A stretch of 64,000 bases of DNA from Thalassia testudinum (Eukaryota; Streptophyta; Magnoliopsida; Alismatales; Hydrocharitaceae): contig JAZHRO010000039.1 of assembly GCA_037157565.1 (NCBI GenBank), forward strand, positions 39,990,001 through 40,054,000. Direction: 5' to 3'. Shown here one piece after another: positions 10,601 to 22,485 of this stretch. Every line of letters starts with the position of its first letter. Position 1 is the first letter of the stretch. Position numbers and translations under genes: made by a program. The notes beneath the pieces were generated by a model. The model was not told the DNA's origin. It saw only the letters and a program-made list of their open reading frames with translations, and did no database searches.

Positions 10601-12439
10601 CAAGAACTCTTAAACGACCATCTTTATTTCAAATCAGAGTTAGAACACTAATCTAACTCCTTCCTTATGCTATAGACAGCATGAAGGAAGAGATTAAATC
10701 AGTCAATTTAATCCAAAAACTTGAATCTCAAACCTCTGAAACCTTAAGGAATATCGAAAATTCCATAGGTTAAAAATCAGAATCTCACTAAAAAACAACT
10801 CACAAATACTAGGTAATTCCTGAAATCAACAAAGTTGATTCTCCTTGGCTCTCCCACACATTGAAAACCATCAAAATCTCCAATTAAAACTAAATTCAAC
10901 CATGACTCATCTGGGGAAGAATCTATCATTAAAATCATCTCAGATTCACTGCCATTGACTGAATAACACAAAAATATATCAGTTCACTCGATTAAAAATC
11001 CCTTAGAACTCAAATGGATCAAAATCTCGCGATCTTGCATTGAAAATCAAATTAAAATCAGATCAAGCGAACCGATTCCATTTTAAATCAAGATCAGGGG
11101 TCTTTGTGGATTTTTGAAATGAATGGGAGACCCCTAGACTAATTTGAGTGCAAATCCTCATCTCAAAGCTTGAGAGCAATGAGATGAGGGTTTGCCTCCA
11201 AATGGATAGGTGGATTGCGGATTAAAATTCGAGGGAAATCAGAAAGAGAAATGGAAATATGAAGAGGGAGAAAATAGTGATTAGTGAGGGGGTGAAATCA
11301 TCTCCTTTGATCTAAAATGATTAAAGGATGTGGAGTGCGAATTCTACTCTAAACCTACTCCTAAAACCATCAAACCAGTGGATTTTTAATTTATCTACTC
11401 CTAACTAGGCTACTGTATACTACTTGCTGCTTCTAAACTACTCTAACAAAGTAGGAAATCCTAATCTAATCAGATGAATGGGACCCTTGGATCCAGAGCT
11501 GGCGGCTAAGGAGGAGAAATGGGGGGAGATCTCCAGAGAAGGAAAAGCCCACGAGAGGAGCTTCAAGGTCGTCCTCAGGCGTACGTCATCCTAATGGTGA
11601 GGAGGAAATGGTGGTGAAAAACCACACCACTGCCACTGATGTGGCGAGTGAAAGGATAAGGGGAGTTGGAGGGGACGAAGGGATCGGCCTCAAGGAAGTA
11701 GGAGAGGCGGTCGATCCTTTGCGCACGAGGTAGGGGAGCTCCTTAAGAAGGAAGATGAGTGAATTAGGTCACCTCGCTGTGGGGTTAGGCAAATAGGGCA
11801 AGGGCGGTGGTGATTTGAGGAGAGGAGTGTGCGTAATCCTAGGCCAAAAGTGGACTTTAGGATCAGATCTGGGCGAGGTGGTGATCACACGTGCCAAGTA
11901 GTGCAAACGTTCAAATCAAAGAGAGCCACAGATCGAGTGGTTCAAGGGATGGACGACTACAATGAGCGTATTCTTTGCGGCTACAGTGCACGCGAGCAGC
12001 AGGTGGCCTGAGACTTCTTTTGGAAAAATTATGCTAGAAGCCCCTACACGAAGGGGTATGAAATTTGTAGGGAGGCCCATAAGTGGTAGGAATAGTGACA
12101 GAGCAGTCCCTATAGGCTTGCAACTAGGTCCCTGCAGTTTACAAATAAGTCCTTGGAAGAATGTCTAAGCATGAAATGTGATGCACTAAGGATCTAAATG
12201 AGAATCTTTAAATGCAAGGCCCTAATGATGTCCAAATGCAACCAGGTGTTTAATGAAGCTTAATTGAACATATTAGAAGTTAATTTTACTTTTAATTTGG
12301 AGTTTTGAGCTCATTTGTGTGCTTAATTAGCAATCGGATCACCATTTTACATTTATTAATAGATTATCTCAATAATTGACCTAATTATACATTTTTAGCA
12401 CAAAATTGATGCTTTAGGTCTTTTTCTCTATTTCCTACA
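7618..12439 (-). mobile_element. Long AT-rich LTR of the minus-strand Athila-like element (outer limit approximate)
   Basis: The inner end (CA on the minus strand at 7618) is fixed by the primer site. 7618-9650 is strongly AT-rich and matches, in opposite orientation, 22486-23423 plus 26219-27225. Shared marks include a 20-base run around TTTGTGACATATACTACAAC, the GTCGCTGTACATA motif and CCTCGAAAAGGTC. 9650-12439 has ordinary composition and no recognisable gene. I include it because the minus strand reads TGTAGGAAATAGAG at 12439, a plausible LTR start lying just before unrelated pol sequence. A shorter LTR ending near 9650, followed by some other sequence, is equally possible. Confidence 0.55.
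9761..9800. repeat. Hairpin-forming inverted repeat, 17-18 base arms
   Basis: Arm one at 9761-9777 (TGAACCGTCGGCTGGTA) pairs with arm two at 9783-9800 except for one mismatch and one bulged base, around a five-base loop. It sits at the GC-rich edge where the AT-rich block ends. Confidence 0.8.
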
Positions 12440-12463
12440 CTTAACCCTTTTTATATGTTAATT

Positions 12464-14870
12464 CCCACTTCCTTTCATTGATCAGATTCTCGAAAAACTA
12501 ACAGGAAATCGATTCTTCTGCATTTTGGATGGGTACTCCAGTTACAACCAGGTCGTAATCCATCCTGAGGATCAAGAAAAGACCACCTTCACCTGCCCCA
12601 TCGGAACTTACGCATTCCGAAGGATGCCATTCGGTCTCTGCAATGCACCCACTACTTTTCAGTGGTGCATACTTGCCATATTCACAGATATGGTAGGTGA
12701 ATACCTTGAAGTCTTCATGGACGACTTCTTGGTATTTGGTGAATCATTTGACGCTTGCCTCCTGCACTTGGTCCAGATCCTCAGACGGTGTATCAATGCG
12801 AATTTGGTTCTTTCCTGGGAAAAGAGCCACTTCATGGTACCTGAGGGAATAGTCCTGGGACAACTTATCTCTATGTAGGGGCATCCAGGTTGATCGAGCC
12901 AAGGTGAATTTGATTTCTAAACACCCTATGCCTAGCTCGGTCAATGACATCCGATCCTTCCTGGGGCACGTCGATTTTTACAGTCGATTCATTCCCGATT
13001 TCTCAAAAATCACGTGCCCCCTGACTAATCTTCTATCTAAGGATGTCCCTTTTGAAATCACTAAGGAGTGCACTCAGGCATTTGAAGTCTTGCGTGATCG
13101 AGTTACACAAGCACCTATCTTGCAACCCCTTGATTGGTCTCAACCCTTTGAGATCATGTGCGATGCATCTGATTACGTTGTAGGTGCGGTACTTGGGTAG
13201 AAAATAGACGAGAAACCCGTGATCATTTACTACGCTAGCAAGACAGTTAACGAGGCTCAGCATAACTATACAATTATTGAGAAAGAGCTGCTAGCCATAG
13301 TATTTTCCCTGAAAAAGTTCAGATCGTATCCTTTGGGTTCCCGTATTATCATTTACTCAGATCACTCTGCTGTAAGGCATCTCCTTGCGAAGAAGGGCGC
13401 GAAACCTCAACTAATCCGCTGGAACTTACTGTTGCAAGAATTTGATCTCAAGATTCATGACAAGGCAGGAAAACAGAATGTGGTAGCTGATCATTTATCC
13501 CGCCTTCCTTCTGATATTATCAACCCTTCTGAACCCATTACTGAACATTTTCCCGATGAGCACCTCCTTACTATCAGTACAAGACTTCCATGGTTTGCTG
13601 ATCTAGTAAGCTACTTAGCATCACATCAGATACCGCCCGATTGGCCAAAAGCCAAGAAGGACAAATTACTTTTTGATGCCAAGTACTACCTTTGGGAAGA
13701 CCCGTATCGCTTCCGCATTGGTGCTGATCAAATCATCCGACGATGTGTTCCGGAAGCGAAAATTAAGGACATTTTGTCCTTCTGCCAAGACCAGGCAAGT
13801 GGTGGACACTTCTTTGGTCATAAAACCGCATCAAAAGTCCTCCAGTGTGACTTCTATTGGCCCACGACTTTCAAAGATGCATACAATCACTGTAAGGCAT
13901 GCACTCGTTGCCAGACCTTAGGCAACATGAGTCACTGTGATATGATGCCCTTACAACCGATTCTCGTATGCGAAATCTTTGATATCTGGGAGATTGATTT
14001 TATGGGACCATTCCCTATTTTGGACGGCTTCAAATACATTCTTCTCGCTGTTGATTACATGTCCAAATGGATCGAAGCCATTCCAATCCGAACCAATTAT
14101 CATAAGGTGGTTATCAGATTCATTCATCAGAACATCTTTTCTCGACTTAAGATTCCACGTGCCATAATCTCTGATGGAGAGACCCATTTCACGAATGCTC
14201 AGTTTAGATCACTGATGATTAAATACGAGGTGTCGCACCGAATTTCTACTCCTTATCACCCCCAAACCAACGGACTAGCTAAGTTATCAAATCGGGAGAC
14301 CAAGAAAATCCTTCATGTCACTGTTCGACCTGACAGGAAAGATTGGTCATCCCGACTTCCGGAAGCTTTGTGAGCTTATAGGACCGTCCACAAAACCCAA
14401 TTAGGCAAGTCTCCCTTCAGATTAGTGTACGGGAAGACATGTCACCTCTCTGTCAAATTAGAGCACAAAGCCTATTGGGTAGTACGGAACTGCAATCTTA
14501 ATCTTTCTAAGGCAAGAACCCACAGAAAGCTTCAAATGAGCGAGATCGATGAATTACGCCACGATGCATATGAAAGCTTCAAAAGAGCGGGTTAAGACCT
14601 TTCACGACAAGCACATATCCAGAAAGATCTTTTTCCCTGGTCAGAAAGTTCTACTCTTTTACGCCAAACTTAAATTTTTCCCAGGAAAACTCAGATCAAA
14701 ATGGACTGGACCATACCTTGTCTGATGAATTCTGGAAATGGAGCTATCGAAATCAGTCAACTTAGCCACGATTCAGAACTTTTTGTCGTGAATGGTCAGA
14801 GACTCAAACCATTCACTGAACTCACCGATACAAATTTAGCTGAGATATCTTTTACTCTCCATTCTCCCTG
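12464..14870 (+). pseudogene. Degenerate Athila-like pol: reverse transcriptase, RNase H, integrase
   Basis: The recognisable part starts mid-RT at FPLPFID (about 12465). It continues through DGYSSYNQVVIHPEDQ, FRRMPFGLCNAP, the catalytic FMDD (about 12716) and EGIVLG. A frameshift near 12877 leads to RAKVNLISKHP and SFLGHVDFYSRF, then RNase H with CDASDYVVGAVLG, a stop at 13198, and YYASKTVNEAQHNYT. Integrase keeps its HHCC finger (13800-13915), DFMGP and SDGETHF, but the residue 36 after the second Asp, normally the catalytic Glu, is Lys (GLAKLSNRE). A TGA at 14371 replaces an expected Trp; homology continues to about 14870 (LVYGKTCHL, LEHKAYW). Protease, gag and early RT are missing on the left, so no product can be functional. 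Confidence 0.93.
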
Positions 14871-16488
14871 AGCACATTGCACCCGGCTAATGGCGTTAAA
14901 CTCAGCGCTTAACAGGAGGCAACCTGTCATTTTGAAAAATCCAAAACCCTTCCTGACACATCTTATGCTCAAGTCATATTGCACTTTAGGGTTCATCCAT
15001 TAGAACAACTGACTCCACCTCTGGTACCCATACTCGAGCTTGAAATCGTCCGCAACAGTCACCCTGACCCAATCACCCACCCAACACCTGTTCTAATGAA
15101 TGACTAAGTTGAACTCGAAGCCACCTAATTTATAATGAGGACATCGCAAATCGTAGGCATGGAGGGGTATGAAAGTGCAAAACACCGTGAAAATCACTTC
15201 ACAAGAAAGGGTTTCATCAAAAAAAAAATCACATATTCCAAAAATACCAAAAAAATAAAAAAAAATTTGACAAAGAACAAAAATATGAGAGGAGAGGAAA
15301 TTTTGATGGCATATCAGATTTTGAGGAGAAAAAGGGAGAAGATAAAAATGTCAAAAATGAGCACAATTTGAAAAGAAAAGAAAAAGAGACAGTCATTAGC
15401 AAAATATTAAGGAATTGACTTAGTTCTAGACCAAATCAAAAGAAAGAAAATGAAAGGCAAAACGTGCTAAAAGAAGAGATTAGTAGGAACACCGATTTTA
15501 GGCCTCTTGGGCTGTAATCCTAGGCTTAAAAATTCAAGTACTCGCTAAGATCTGGATAATCCTCAAGAGATTGGGGAAAATGCAAAGCTTAAGTTTTAGG
15601 TCTAAGGCTTAGGGATTATTCGGCCTCGTTAACTGACCTCTGGTTTGCGAGACAAGGTAACCTAACCACCCCAATCCACACACAGTTTGGTTCAGTGCGC
15701 TTAAGTATCAAAATCATGCAAATGCGTTAAACTTGTTATGAAAAAGTTACCTAGATTAGGAGCGGCTGATCAACACAAGTTGATTTGGATGAGTTCCCGA
15801 CGCGAAGAGGCGGAGAATTCCCATCGAAAATGCGCAATAACATATCGTCTCCTTGGTGCTTGTCTCCTAGGATATCTACAAATCCTATCGGGGGCATGTA
15901 AGCACCCTTTGCTGGTTCAGATGCCATGGGAGGCATTATCTCGAAATGTCGATTTCCAGGGTCTAGATTTAGCTATAGAACACCATGGGCGGAATTATTT
16001 CGAAATCCCGAAAGCCAGGATTTTGGGGGTTGCCATAGGTGGTGCTATCTCGAAGCATCGAAAACCAGGGACCCAGCAAGGATTGATGGTGGGGACTAGG
16101 AATTCGATACAGACCGTGTTATAAAGCTAATCCGAAGCTAGAAATAAAATGAAAAGAGAGAGAAAACTCTCCAAAAATAAAGAAAAATTCCTCTATCTCT
16201 CTCTGACAAAAACACACTGCAAACTGAGCCTAGGCTAAAACATGTTACAAGCACGGGTGCTTTAACCGCGGAGTTCAACGAAACCTTCGCGGCAGACTCA
16301 GGCTAGAGCCGGTCAGGTCCGATCCTAGTTGGTACTTGAGTACTTCTAGGCCTACTATCAGCATTCTAACCTAATCTAAAAAAGGAAGCACACATCAAAG
16401 TTTTAAGCATCAAAAGATTTATGGTCTTGAATCAAAGTCAATACATTGAAATTTTGCTAAGGGACTAGCAAAAGCTAGGCATGGGGTA
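14871..16488 (+). other. Post-pol non-coding spacer of the Athila-like element
   Basis: No credible gene. A-rich runs at 15215-15420 and scattered stops fill the space between the end of integrase homology and the LTR start at about 16489, as is common in Athila elements. A G-rich stretch (ATGGGG) at 16481-16486 could be a remnant polypurine tract. Confidence 0.6.
15924..16076 (+). repeat. Three dispersed copies of a ~43-base motif
   Basis: Copies begin CCATGGGAGGCATTATCTCG at 15924, CCATGGGCGGAATTATTTCG at 15983 and CCATAGGTGGTGCTATCTCG at 16033. Each continues with a GAAA-TCGA segment and CCAGG. Spacing is about 59 and 50 bases. Confidence 0.7.
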
Positions 16489-19149
16489 AGATGGGAACAC
16501 CATCATGTTCTATAACTAGCTCATTTTGACCAAATTAAGTCAGTAAATGCTCCTACATAACCGCTAGAGAGTCACAAGTCTTTACATAATCATTTTGAAG
16601 GAAAAATAACAAACAAGGGTTAAAACTATAATTTTACCTCCTTATCATGAATGCAGTACAACCACGGGTTTTCTCAAGGGTTGAATGAAGGTCAAATGGT
16701 CATAAAAGATAACAAGTGGGTTAAGACAGATAGAAAAGAGTTTGCGCATGTTCTAAGAATTAAATGACTTTTGAAATCCTAAAAACATACTCGCTTAATT
16801 AACTGAGGTTCTGATCAGTATAAAATTTACCTAAACCCTCTAAAATTCATAGAAAAATATTTTTTAGGGTTTGGAACCTTCAATTTGACCATCAGAATCG
16901 GTTTTACCCTAGAACAGAGTCACAGACAGACATTTGCCGTAATTTGGGTTGTTGCATAAATTACCTAGACAAACTTGGTCAAAATCAAAATCCAACTTCA
17001 CCATTGGATTCATTAGGTCCAAATTATACTTGTACCAAAATTTGGATCCAAGATGAGTTTGTCTTGAACTAGTTTGCAAATTGATCCTGTCTAATTACAT
17101 TTCTACCCTTAACTTTCAAAACCCTTTCAAACAGGTGCCCAACTTTGTAGTTGTTTTCACAAAAAGGTCCCTGCCGTACAGAACCCCTAATCCTACAACT
17201 CCGGTGACAATCAATCGAGGATTTCTCCTTCATTGATGGATGAAACCTCCTTAAAATTGAACCGAATATTCCTCCTGAAATCCTCTTTCAATTAGACCGA
17301 TTCTTGTGCTTCAAATCTTTACCAATTTATCATGCGAACGCAAGAGAAAATTGGTTTCCAACTCTGGCATCCTTCCAAGCTTGAAAGTTTGGCTTCCAAG
17401 CTCTAATCAACCCCCTGATACCAATATAAAGACTCCCAAGGCCTGCCTGGTTGTTCCAAGCTTGAAGTCGACCAGAGAAACCCTCAAATTCCTCTCTCTT
17501 CCTCCGGCCGATTTGCTCTTCAAGCTCCGACGACTCTCCCTGCCTCCCTTCGTCGTATGAACACAATACCAGGGGTAGACTCTTCCTCCTTGCCTTCTTC
17601 CACGTCGTGCAGCACCTGTCGGCACCCCTATCTCATTCATCCTCGCCGTCCACCTCTCATCAGAGCAGCTTCGTCTCCGGTGCCGGCCATACCTCAACCG
17701 GCGCCAACTCCACTCCCCTTTGTCTGCCTCCCCTCCTAAACAACTCCTTCTCTTCCACTCTTCATTTTCAAACACACGCCACTCCATTTCGACCGCTGAC
17801 TCACCCCACCGTCCTCCGTCTTCCACCTCACTATGCCCCACCGCCGACCTTCGACTCGCTCGACCGCCACTACGCTCCACCAATCTGGCCGCCGTTCATC
17901 CCTACACCTCCGCCGTGTCCCAGAGAGCAAATGCCCTTTGGTATTCTAGGCTATTAGTCTCTCCAATGCCCCACCGAACACACCCACTCTCACGCACACA
18001 ATCTGATTCTGCCACGCATGCACGGACCTTGCCACTCTACTCAACCTCCACCGTTGCACTCACCGTGGTCCAGCGAAGGTCCTGAGCAAGTTTAATTGGG
18101 CCGCGAGGCCACTTGTTCGGTTTCAGGTGGTCCAGCCTCCTCTGCCATTGCCGCAATAGCAGCTAGCTTGGTTGAGCTCTCATCAGGCTGCAGTTCTAGG
18201 ACTTCGACTCCAGGAAGAGCGGACTACCTCCAAGAGCATCCTCACGTGGTCAATTACACCCTTTGACCGCTCCCTACGTGTGAATTGGGCGAAGGAAGCA
18301 GTTGCAGGCACACGCAAAGAAGGAGGGACATTTAGTCGCACATCGTTCGTGGAAGAGCTGAGGCGCACGCATAAATTGAATTTCTGCTTTAGGCTTATCG
18401 CTTCAGATACAAGGGTGAGGTCCCTCACACCCCTCACGTGTGTTGTCCGCGACCTCTCCTCCACGGACTTGGTACACTCAACCTGCCTAAAACCCACACC
18501 TCAGCTACCACCCACGCCGATAGCCCTTGCGTGGGGATAGGGGGTTTTGCTGCAGAAAGTATTGGCGACAATTAGCCAATTCGAGAAGCCCCCCTCCCTG
18601 TGTGAAGAGGCTAAATAGAAGGAGAGGACCCACAGCAACAGAGGAAGAAAGAAAGAGGAAGAAGAAAAGAAGAAGAGAAGAGGAGCCGCAGTAGAAGAAA
18701 CAGAGAAGAAAAGAAGAGAAGAGGAGCCACAGTAGAAGAAATAGAGAAGAAGAAAAGAAGAATAAGAAGAAGCCACAGAAGAGAAGTAGAGCAAAAGAGA
18801 AGAGAAAAGAAAGAAGAAAAAAAAATCTTAGCACTGTAGCACAGGGCCACTTAAGACATTTAATACTTTGATTGCATATATTTGAGACATTGATTTAAGT
18901 GTTATTCGTGAGGAGTAATTGGTGATTTAAATCACCATTTTACTCCATTCTTTTTGCATATTGATTCTGACATTACTCTTATTGCAATATTTATTCTTGA
19001 TTTAAATTGTGATCTTGAGCTTTAAATTCCATATTGCTTCCTGTGTTCGACCTCGGAACCTTTTTTGAGTAATAAAATTAATTTATTTAAGTGCTATTTT
19101 GGCTATACTACAACACGACAATCTTCAACACCAATTTAGCGTGCGAACA
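16489..19149 (+). mobile_element. Complete LTR (2.66 kb) of the Athila-like family
   Basis: The start (GATGGGAACACC at about 16491, with the initial T apparently mutated) and the end (GCGAACA at 19149) match the two ends of the solo LTR 23424-26213. The end is followed within four bases by a tRNA-Asp primer site. It serves as 3' LTR for the pol to its left and 5' LTR for the gag to its right. The 3' portion carries the CCTGTGTTCGACCTCGGA stretch typical of this group. Open frames between 17300 and 18540 are low-complexity LTR sequence, not genes. Confidence 0.85.
18607..18828 (+). repeat. Purine (GAA/GAG) rich tract with ~41-base units inside the LTR
   Basis: The plus strand is almost all purine. 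A unit beginning GAGGAGCC.CAGTAGAAGAAA recurs at about 18680 and 18721. The leucine/phenylalanine/serine-rich frames on the minus strand here are translations of this tract. Confidence 0.75.
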
Positions 19150-19152
19150 TTT

Positions 19153-19170
19153 TGGCGCCGTTGCCGGGGA
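19153..19170 (+). other. Primer binding site, tRNA-Asp type
   Basis: TGGCGCCGTTGCCGGGGA is an exact match to the tRNA-Asp primer site found in Athila-type elements. It begins four bases after the LTR end. Confidence 0.92.
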
Positions 19171-20137
19171 GCAACGGGCAATTTAGAACTCTTGATTACA
19201 ATTCCTGATTCAGATTCTAATTTGCTATATCTCTTTTGCTGTGGTTATTTCAGGAGAGATATATTGAAGGAAGATCAACCGCACAGTAAACACGCCAGGG
19301 GCAGGTAAGTTCTAACCACTCTCCCTCTTAAGCCCCTCATTCTGAAAAGGATAAAAGAAAAAAATCAATTAGGGCTACTTGCATTCTATCCGTAGATAAT
19401 TCATTAAGTTGTCTGAATTAAAACACTTTATTTGGACAACAAATCCTGATTTGTGCATCCACTTAAAGCTTAAGGTATCTAGGGTTATCGCATTCCTGTT
19501 TGAGCCCTAGGTACCACATTTGGACAAATTAAATCGAACCAAATTAGAGCCAATTAAGGATTCAAGTTTAGGGTTTTTAGAGACACACTTGCTTAATCAA
19601 GAAATCATCTTCCTAAACAATGTGTGCCTAGATCTTGATTGAACTGATCTATTCAAGAAAAACCCTAAAATCAGGCTCTTAAAGTCATTTGAACACTAAA
19701 AGAGGGACTTAAATTTTCAAGGACAATACAGGTGAAGTTGACCCACCTTGTTGGGTCAACCAATCTTCAAATTAGGTCACTTTTGCACTCAACACATCTT
19801 AAAGTTCAAGTGAAATTCTAAAGCACCCTTGCTCTTAATTAAAACTGGTAGACTCAAGTGAAATTCTGGTCTACCTGGAACATCAGTGACAAGAGAGGTC
19901 GGGTAGGGGAAACCCTGTAACCCGTGGGGATGCTCTACCGTGTAGGGATCTGTGGGACTCTCCCTCTCTGGCTGCCAAGGTAATTCTCAGGTGGATGGCT
20001 TTCTGACTAAGGGGTATCATCTGCGCCAAACCTCTATAGTCATCCAAAATTTTTGGGTGCCTTGATTGGATCCATCACACTCTACCTCTCATCTACTCCA
20101 TCGGTGCATGTTCGGGAGAAGGTCTCTATGATCATCC
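19171..20137 (+). other. Untranslated leader between primer site and gag
   Basis: No open frame of note; several AATTAGG and AGGGTTT stretches. Its position and length fit the long leader seen before gag in Athila elements. Confidence 0.55.
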
Positions 20138-20985
20138 TTGAGGCCTCCTTTAGTCACTCATTCACGTCGAGGCCAAGCCTCAACTTCTTTGTTTGTGCAA
20201 CAACCCAATCCTATTGATATCTCTTCCGATTCATCTGAACCTGATTCTCGTTCATCTATCATCATGGCACAACCCGCAAAAGAAAATAATCTTGAAAATC
20301 AACTTCAGCGCCTCAATGATCTATTCCAAGCCTTTATGAACCCACCACAGCGTCCAATGATGCAAGATCACTACAATCCCACTGCAGTGGCAATCAAACC
20401 TCGAGTACAAATCCCCACTGGAGGTCCTGACACTGAACTCAAGCCCAACATGATTCATGTCATTCCCGAATTCCATGGGCGTATTTCTGAAGATCCCTTC
20501 CAGCATATCAAATAACTCAAGCATCTAGCCCAGACCTTCGGGTCAAAAGCTCAAAATCGGGATATTCTACTCATGAAAATGTTCTCCTTCTCTCTCATTG
20601 ATAAAGCTTCTCACTGGTACCAAACCCAAACGCGTCCGATCAATACCTGGGTGGAACTGCAATCCGAGTTTCTGAGAAAGTTCTTCCCTGTTGGTCGGAC
20701 AAATGCTTTACGGCACCTTATCACACATTTCACACAACAAGCAGAACCACTTCATGAAGCATGGGATCGTTTCCTGGATCTCATGCGAAAATGCCCCCAT
20801 CACGGAGTTCCTAAATGGGAACAAGTCCCGTCTTTTTACCAGGGACTCCATGAGGATATTAGATTATTCGTCAATGCGACCTGCGGAGGAAACATCATGG
20901 GTCAACACAAAGGCACCGTGTGGGAGATTCTCGAGAATATGTGCGAGAACTCCATCAACACGAGAGCACCGTGTGGGTCCACATA
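20138..20985 (+). pseudogene. Athila-like gag, truncated and fused to LTR sequence
   Basis: One frame with a single internal stop (TAA 20513-20515). No ATG fits the 5' edge; the first in-frame ATG is 20264 (MAQPAKENN). Core motifs are LKPNMIHVIPEFHGRISEDP, LLMKMFSFSLIDKASHWY, FLRKFFPVGRTNALR, HEAWDRFLDLMRKCPHHGVP and SFYQGLHEDIRLFVNATCGG. At about 20985 the frame passes without break into sequence homologous to LTR position ~17560. The rest of gag, all of pol, the spacer and the first ~1.1 kb of the 3' LTR are therefore deleted; the open frame to 21361 is a chimera. Related to the minus-strand gag at 6249-7289 but not closely. Confidence 0.9.
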
Positions 20986-22485
20986 CTATAAGCAGCAGGT
21001 TCATCTTCCCCAGGTTCTTCTGCACCTCGCTATACCTACGAGGGGCTCTCTCTCCCTTCAAGCATCGCCATTCTACCTCCCGGAGCCACCTTCGTCTCCG
21101 GCATCGGCCAATCATAGCTGGTGCGATCTCCGAATCTCCGTCGTCGACAACTATCCTCATTCAACACTACACCTCCCACTAATCCACTTCACATACTCAG
21201 CATGCACTTCAGAACGCTCTCACACCCGCGCCATCGTCGTCTCCCTCATCTCTGGCGTACCTCCGGCGACCTCGCAAACCCGCTACACTGCATCAAAACA
21301 CCCCCCACCTATCCAAAAACAATCACTATGCTCCACTTACCAAAACCCCTCAAGTAATTAAGGGGATTGGTTGCTCACATACTCCACCCTACTCTAGCAC
21401 CTACGCACCTTCGTCTCAAGGTTGTCAAACCTCCTCACACACACACATCACACCGCACCCACAAACGCACTTAGCGCTCCCCAACGATCCTTCTGCGCCT
21501 ATTTGATGTGGCCGCGAGGCCATTCTCATGATTTCAGGTGATCGCCAGACCTCCGACGTCGCCCTCGACTTCTCCGACGTAGCTGCAGTCCTCCGACCAC
21601 AACTCCTCCATATTTCACCCCTAGGTGTTGCGGCTAACTCCTAGGCTTCGCTCTAGGGCCCCAATTGAAGTCTTCGTCTGCAGCTGCTGCCTCAATCAAA
21701 GCCTTCACCAGCTACTGCTATGTTGTGATGAAGAGGGGACCAGATAGTCCCACATCGTGGAAATGAAAAGTTGCTCATGTGCATAAAGGTGTTTTGTGCC
21801 CCTGACCCCTCGCTCAAGACACGGGATTCGGGCCCCCATACACCTCACACCCGCTTACCTGCCTGAGCACTCCTCGCTTGCGACCCACGCCCGCAAGCCT
21901 AGTCCTGTTCATGCCCGGTTACCCACCTGATTACCCGGTTAAACCCAGGATTCTGAGAAAAGAGGAAGAGGAAATAGAGAGGGGGGTTTACCCTTCATTA
22001 CTCTCTACACTTAGCTGATCTTGAGGCCTTTGCCTCTTCTGTTGAAGCTGAACCCTGAGCACTTAAGGCATCTGATAACTTGTGCCTTCATCTGATATCT
22101 TCTGGTGCTTCAAGTGCTATATACTGTTGGTTCATATAATCTAGTTGTCGTGGAATATTTGATTGAGAATTACTGTTCAAATATTTGAGATAACTGAGCA
22201 TAACTTCAAAGGGTTAATTGGTGATTCAAATCACTATTTTAACCCATTCTTCTTGCACTTTGCTACTGGATTTCATTTATACATCATTTTGATTAGTTCT
22301 AAATGAAGTTTTGATCGTAATTGTTTATATTTATTGTGATTAGTGAGATTGAATTGCTATTACTTACTCCCTGTATTCGACCTCGAACTCTTCTTTGATT
22401 CTAAATTATAAATTTAATTATTTTCGAGCGAATGAGGTTTTGCTACAATAAAAAGATTTAAAACTCCTTAATAGCCCGTTTAACA
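20986..22485 (+). mobile_element. 5'-truncated LTR of the Athila-like family
   Basis: Aligns by eye with 17560-19149. Shared marks are the CTTCGTCTCCGG segment, GGCCGCGAGGCCA at 21506 (compare 18101), AGTCCCACATCGTGG, the GATTCAAATCACTATTTTA block, and the TTCGACCTCG stretch near the end. The likely end is TTTAACA at 22485, where AT-rich LTR sequence of the other family begins. Confidence 0.78.

Noticed and set aside
17306..18540. Overlapping 80-160 codon frames on both strands
   Set aside because: They lie inside a complete LTR (16489-19149) whose ends are confirmed by the solo LTR; composition is Ser/Pro or Arg-rich with no motif.
20986..21361. Possible gag C-terminal domain after 20985
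   Set aside because: The same DNA occurs at 17560-18085 inside the LTR, so it is LTR sequence read through after a deletion.
17560..22485. Gag-only non-autonomous family (gag directly before LTR)
   Set aside because: I first read 17560-18085 as gag 3' end. The solo LTR boundaries show it is LTR interior, so internal deletion explains the structure.
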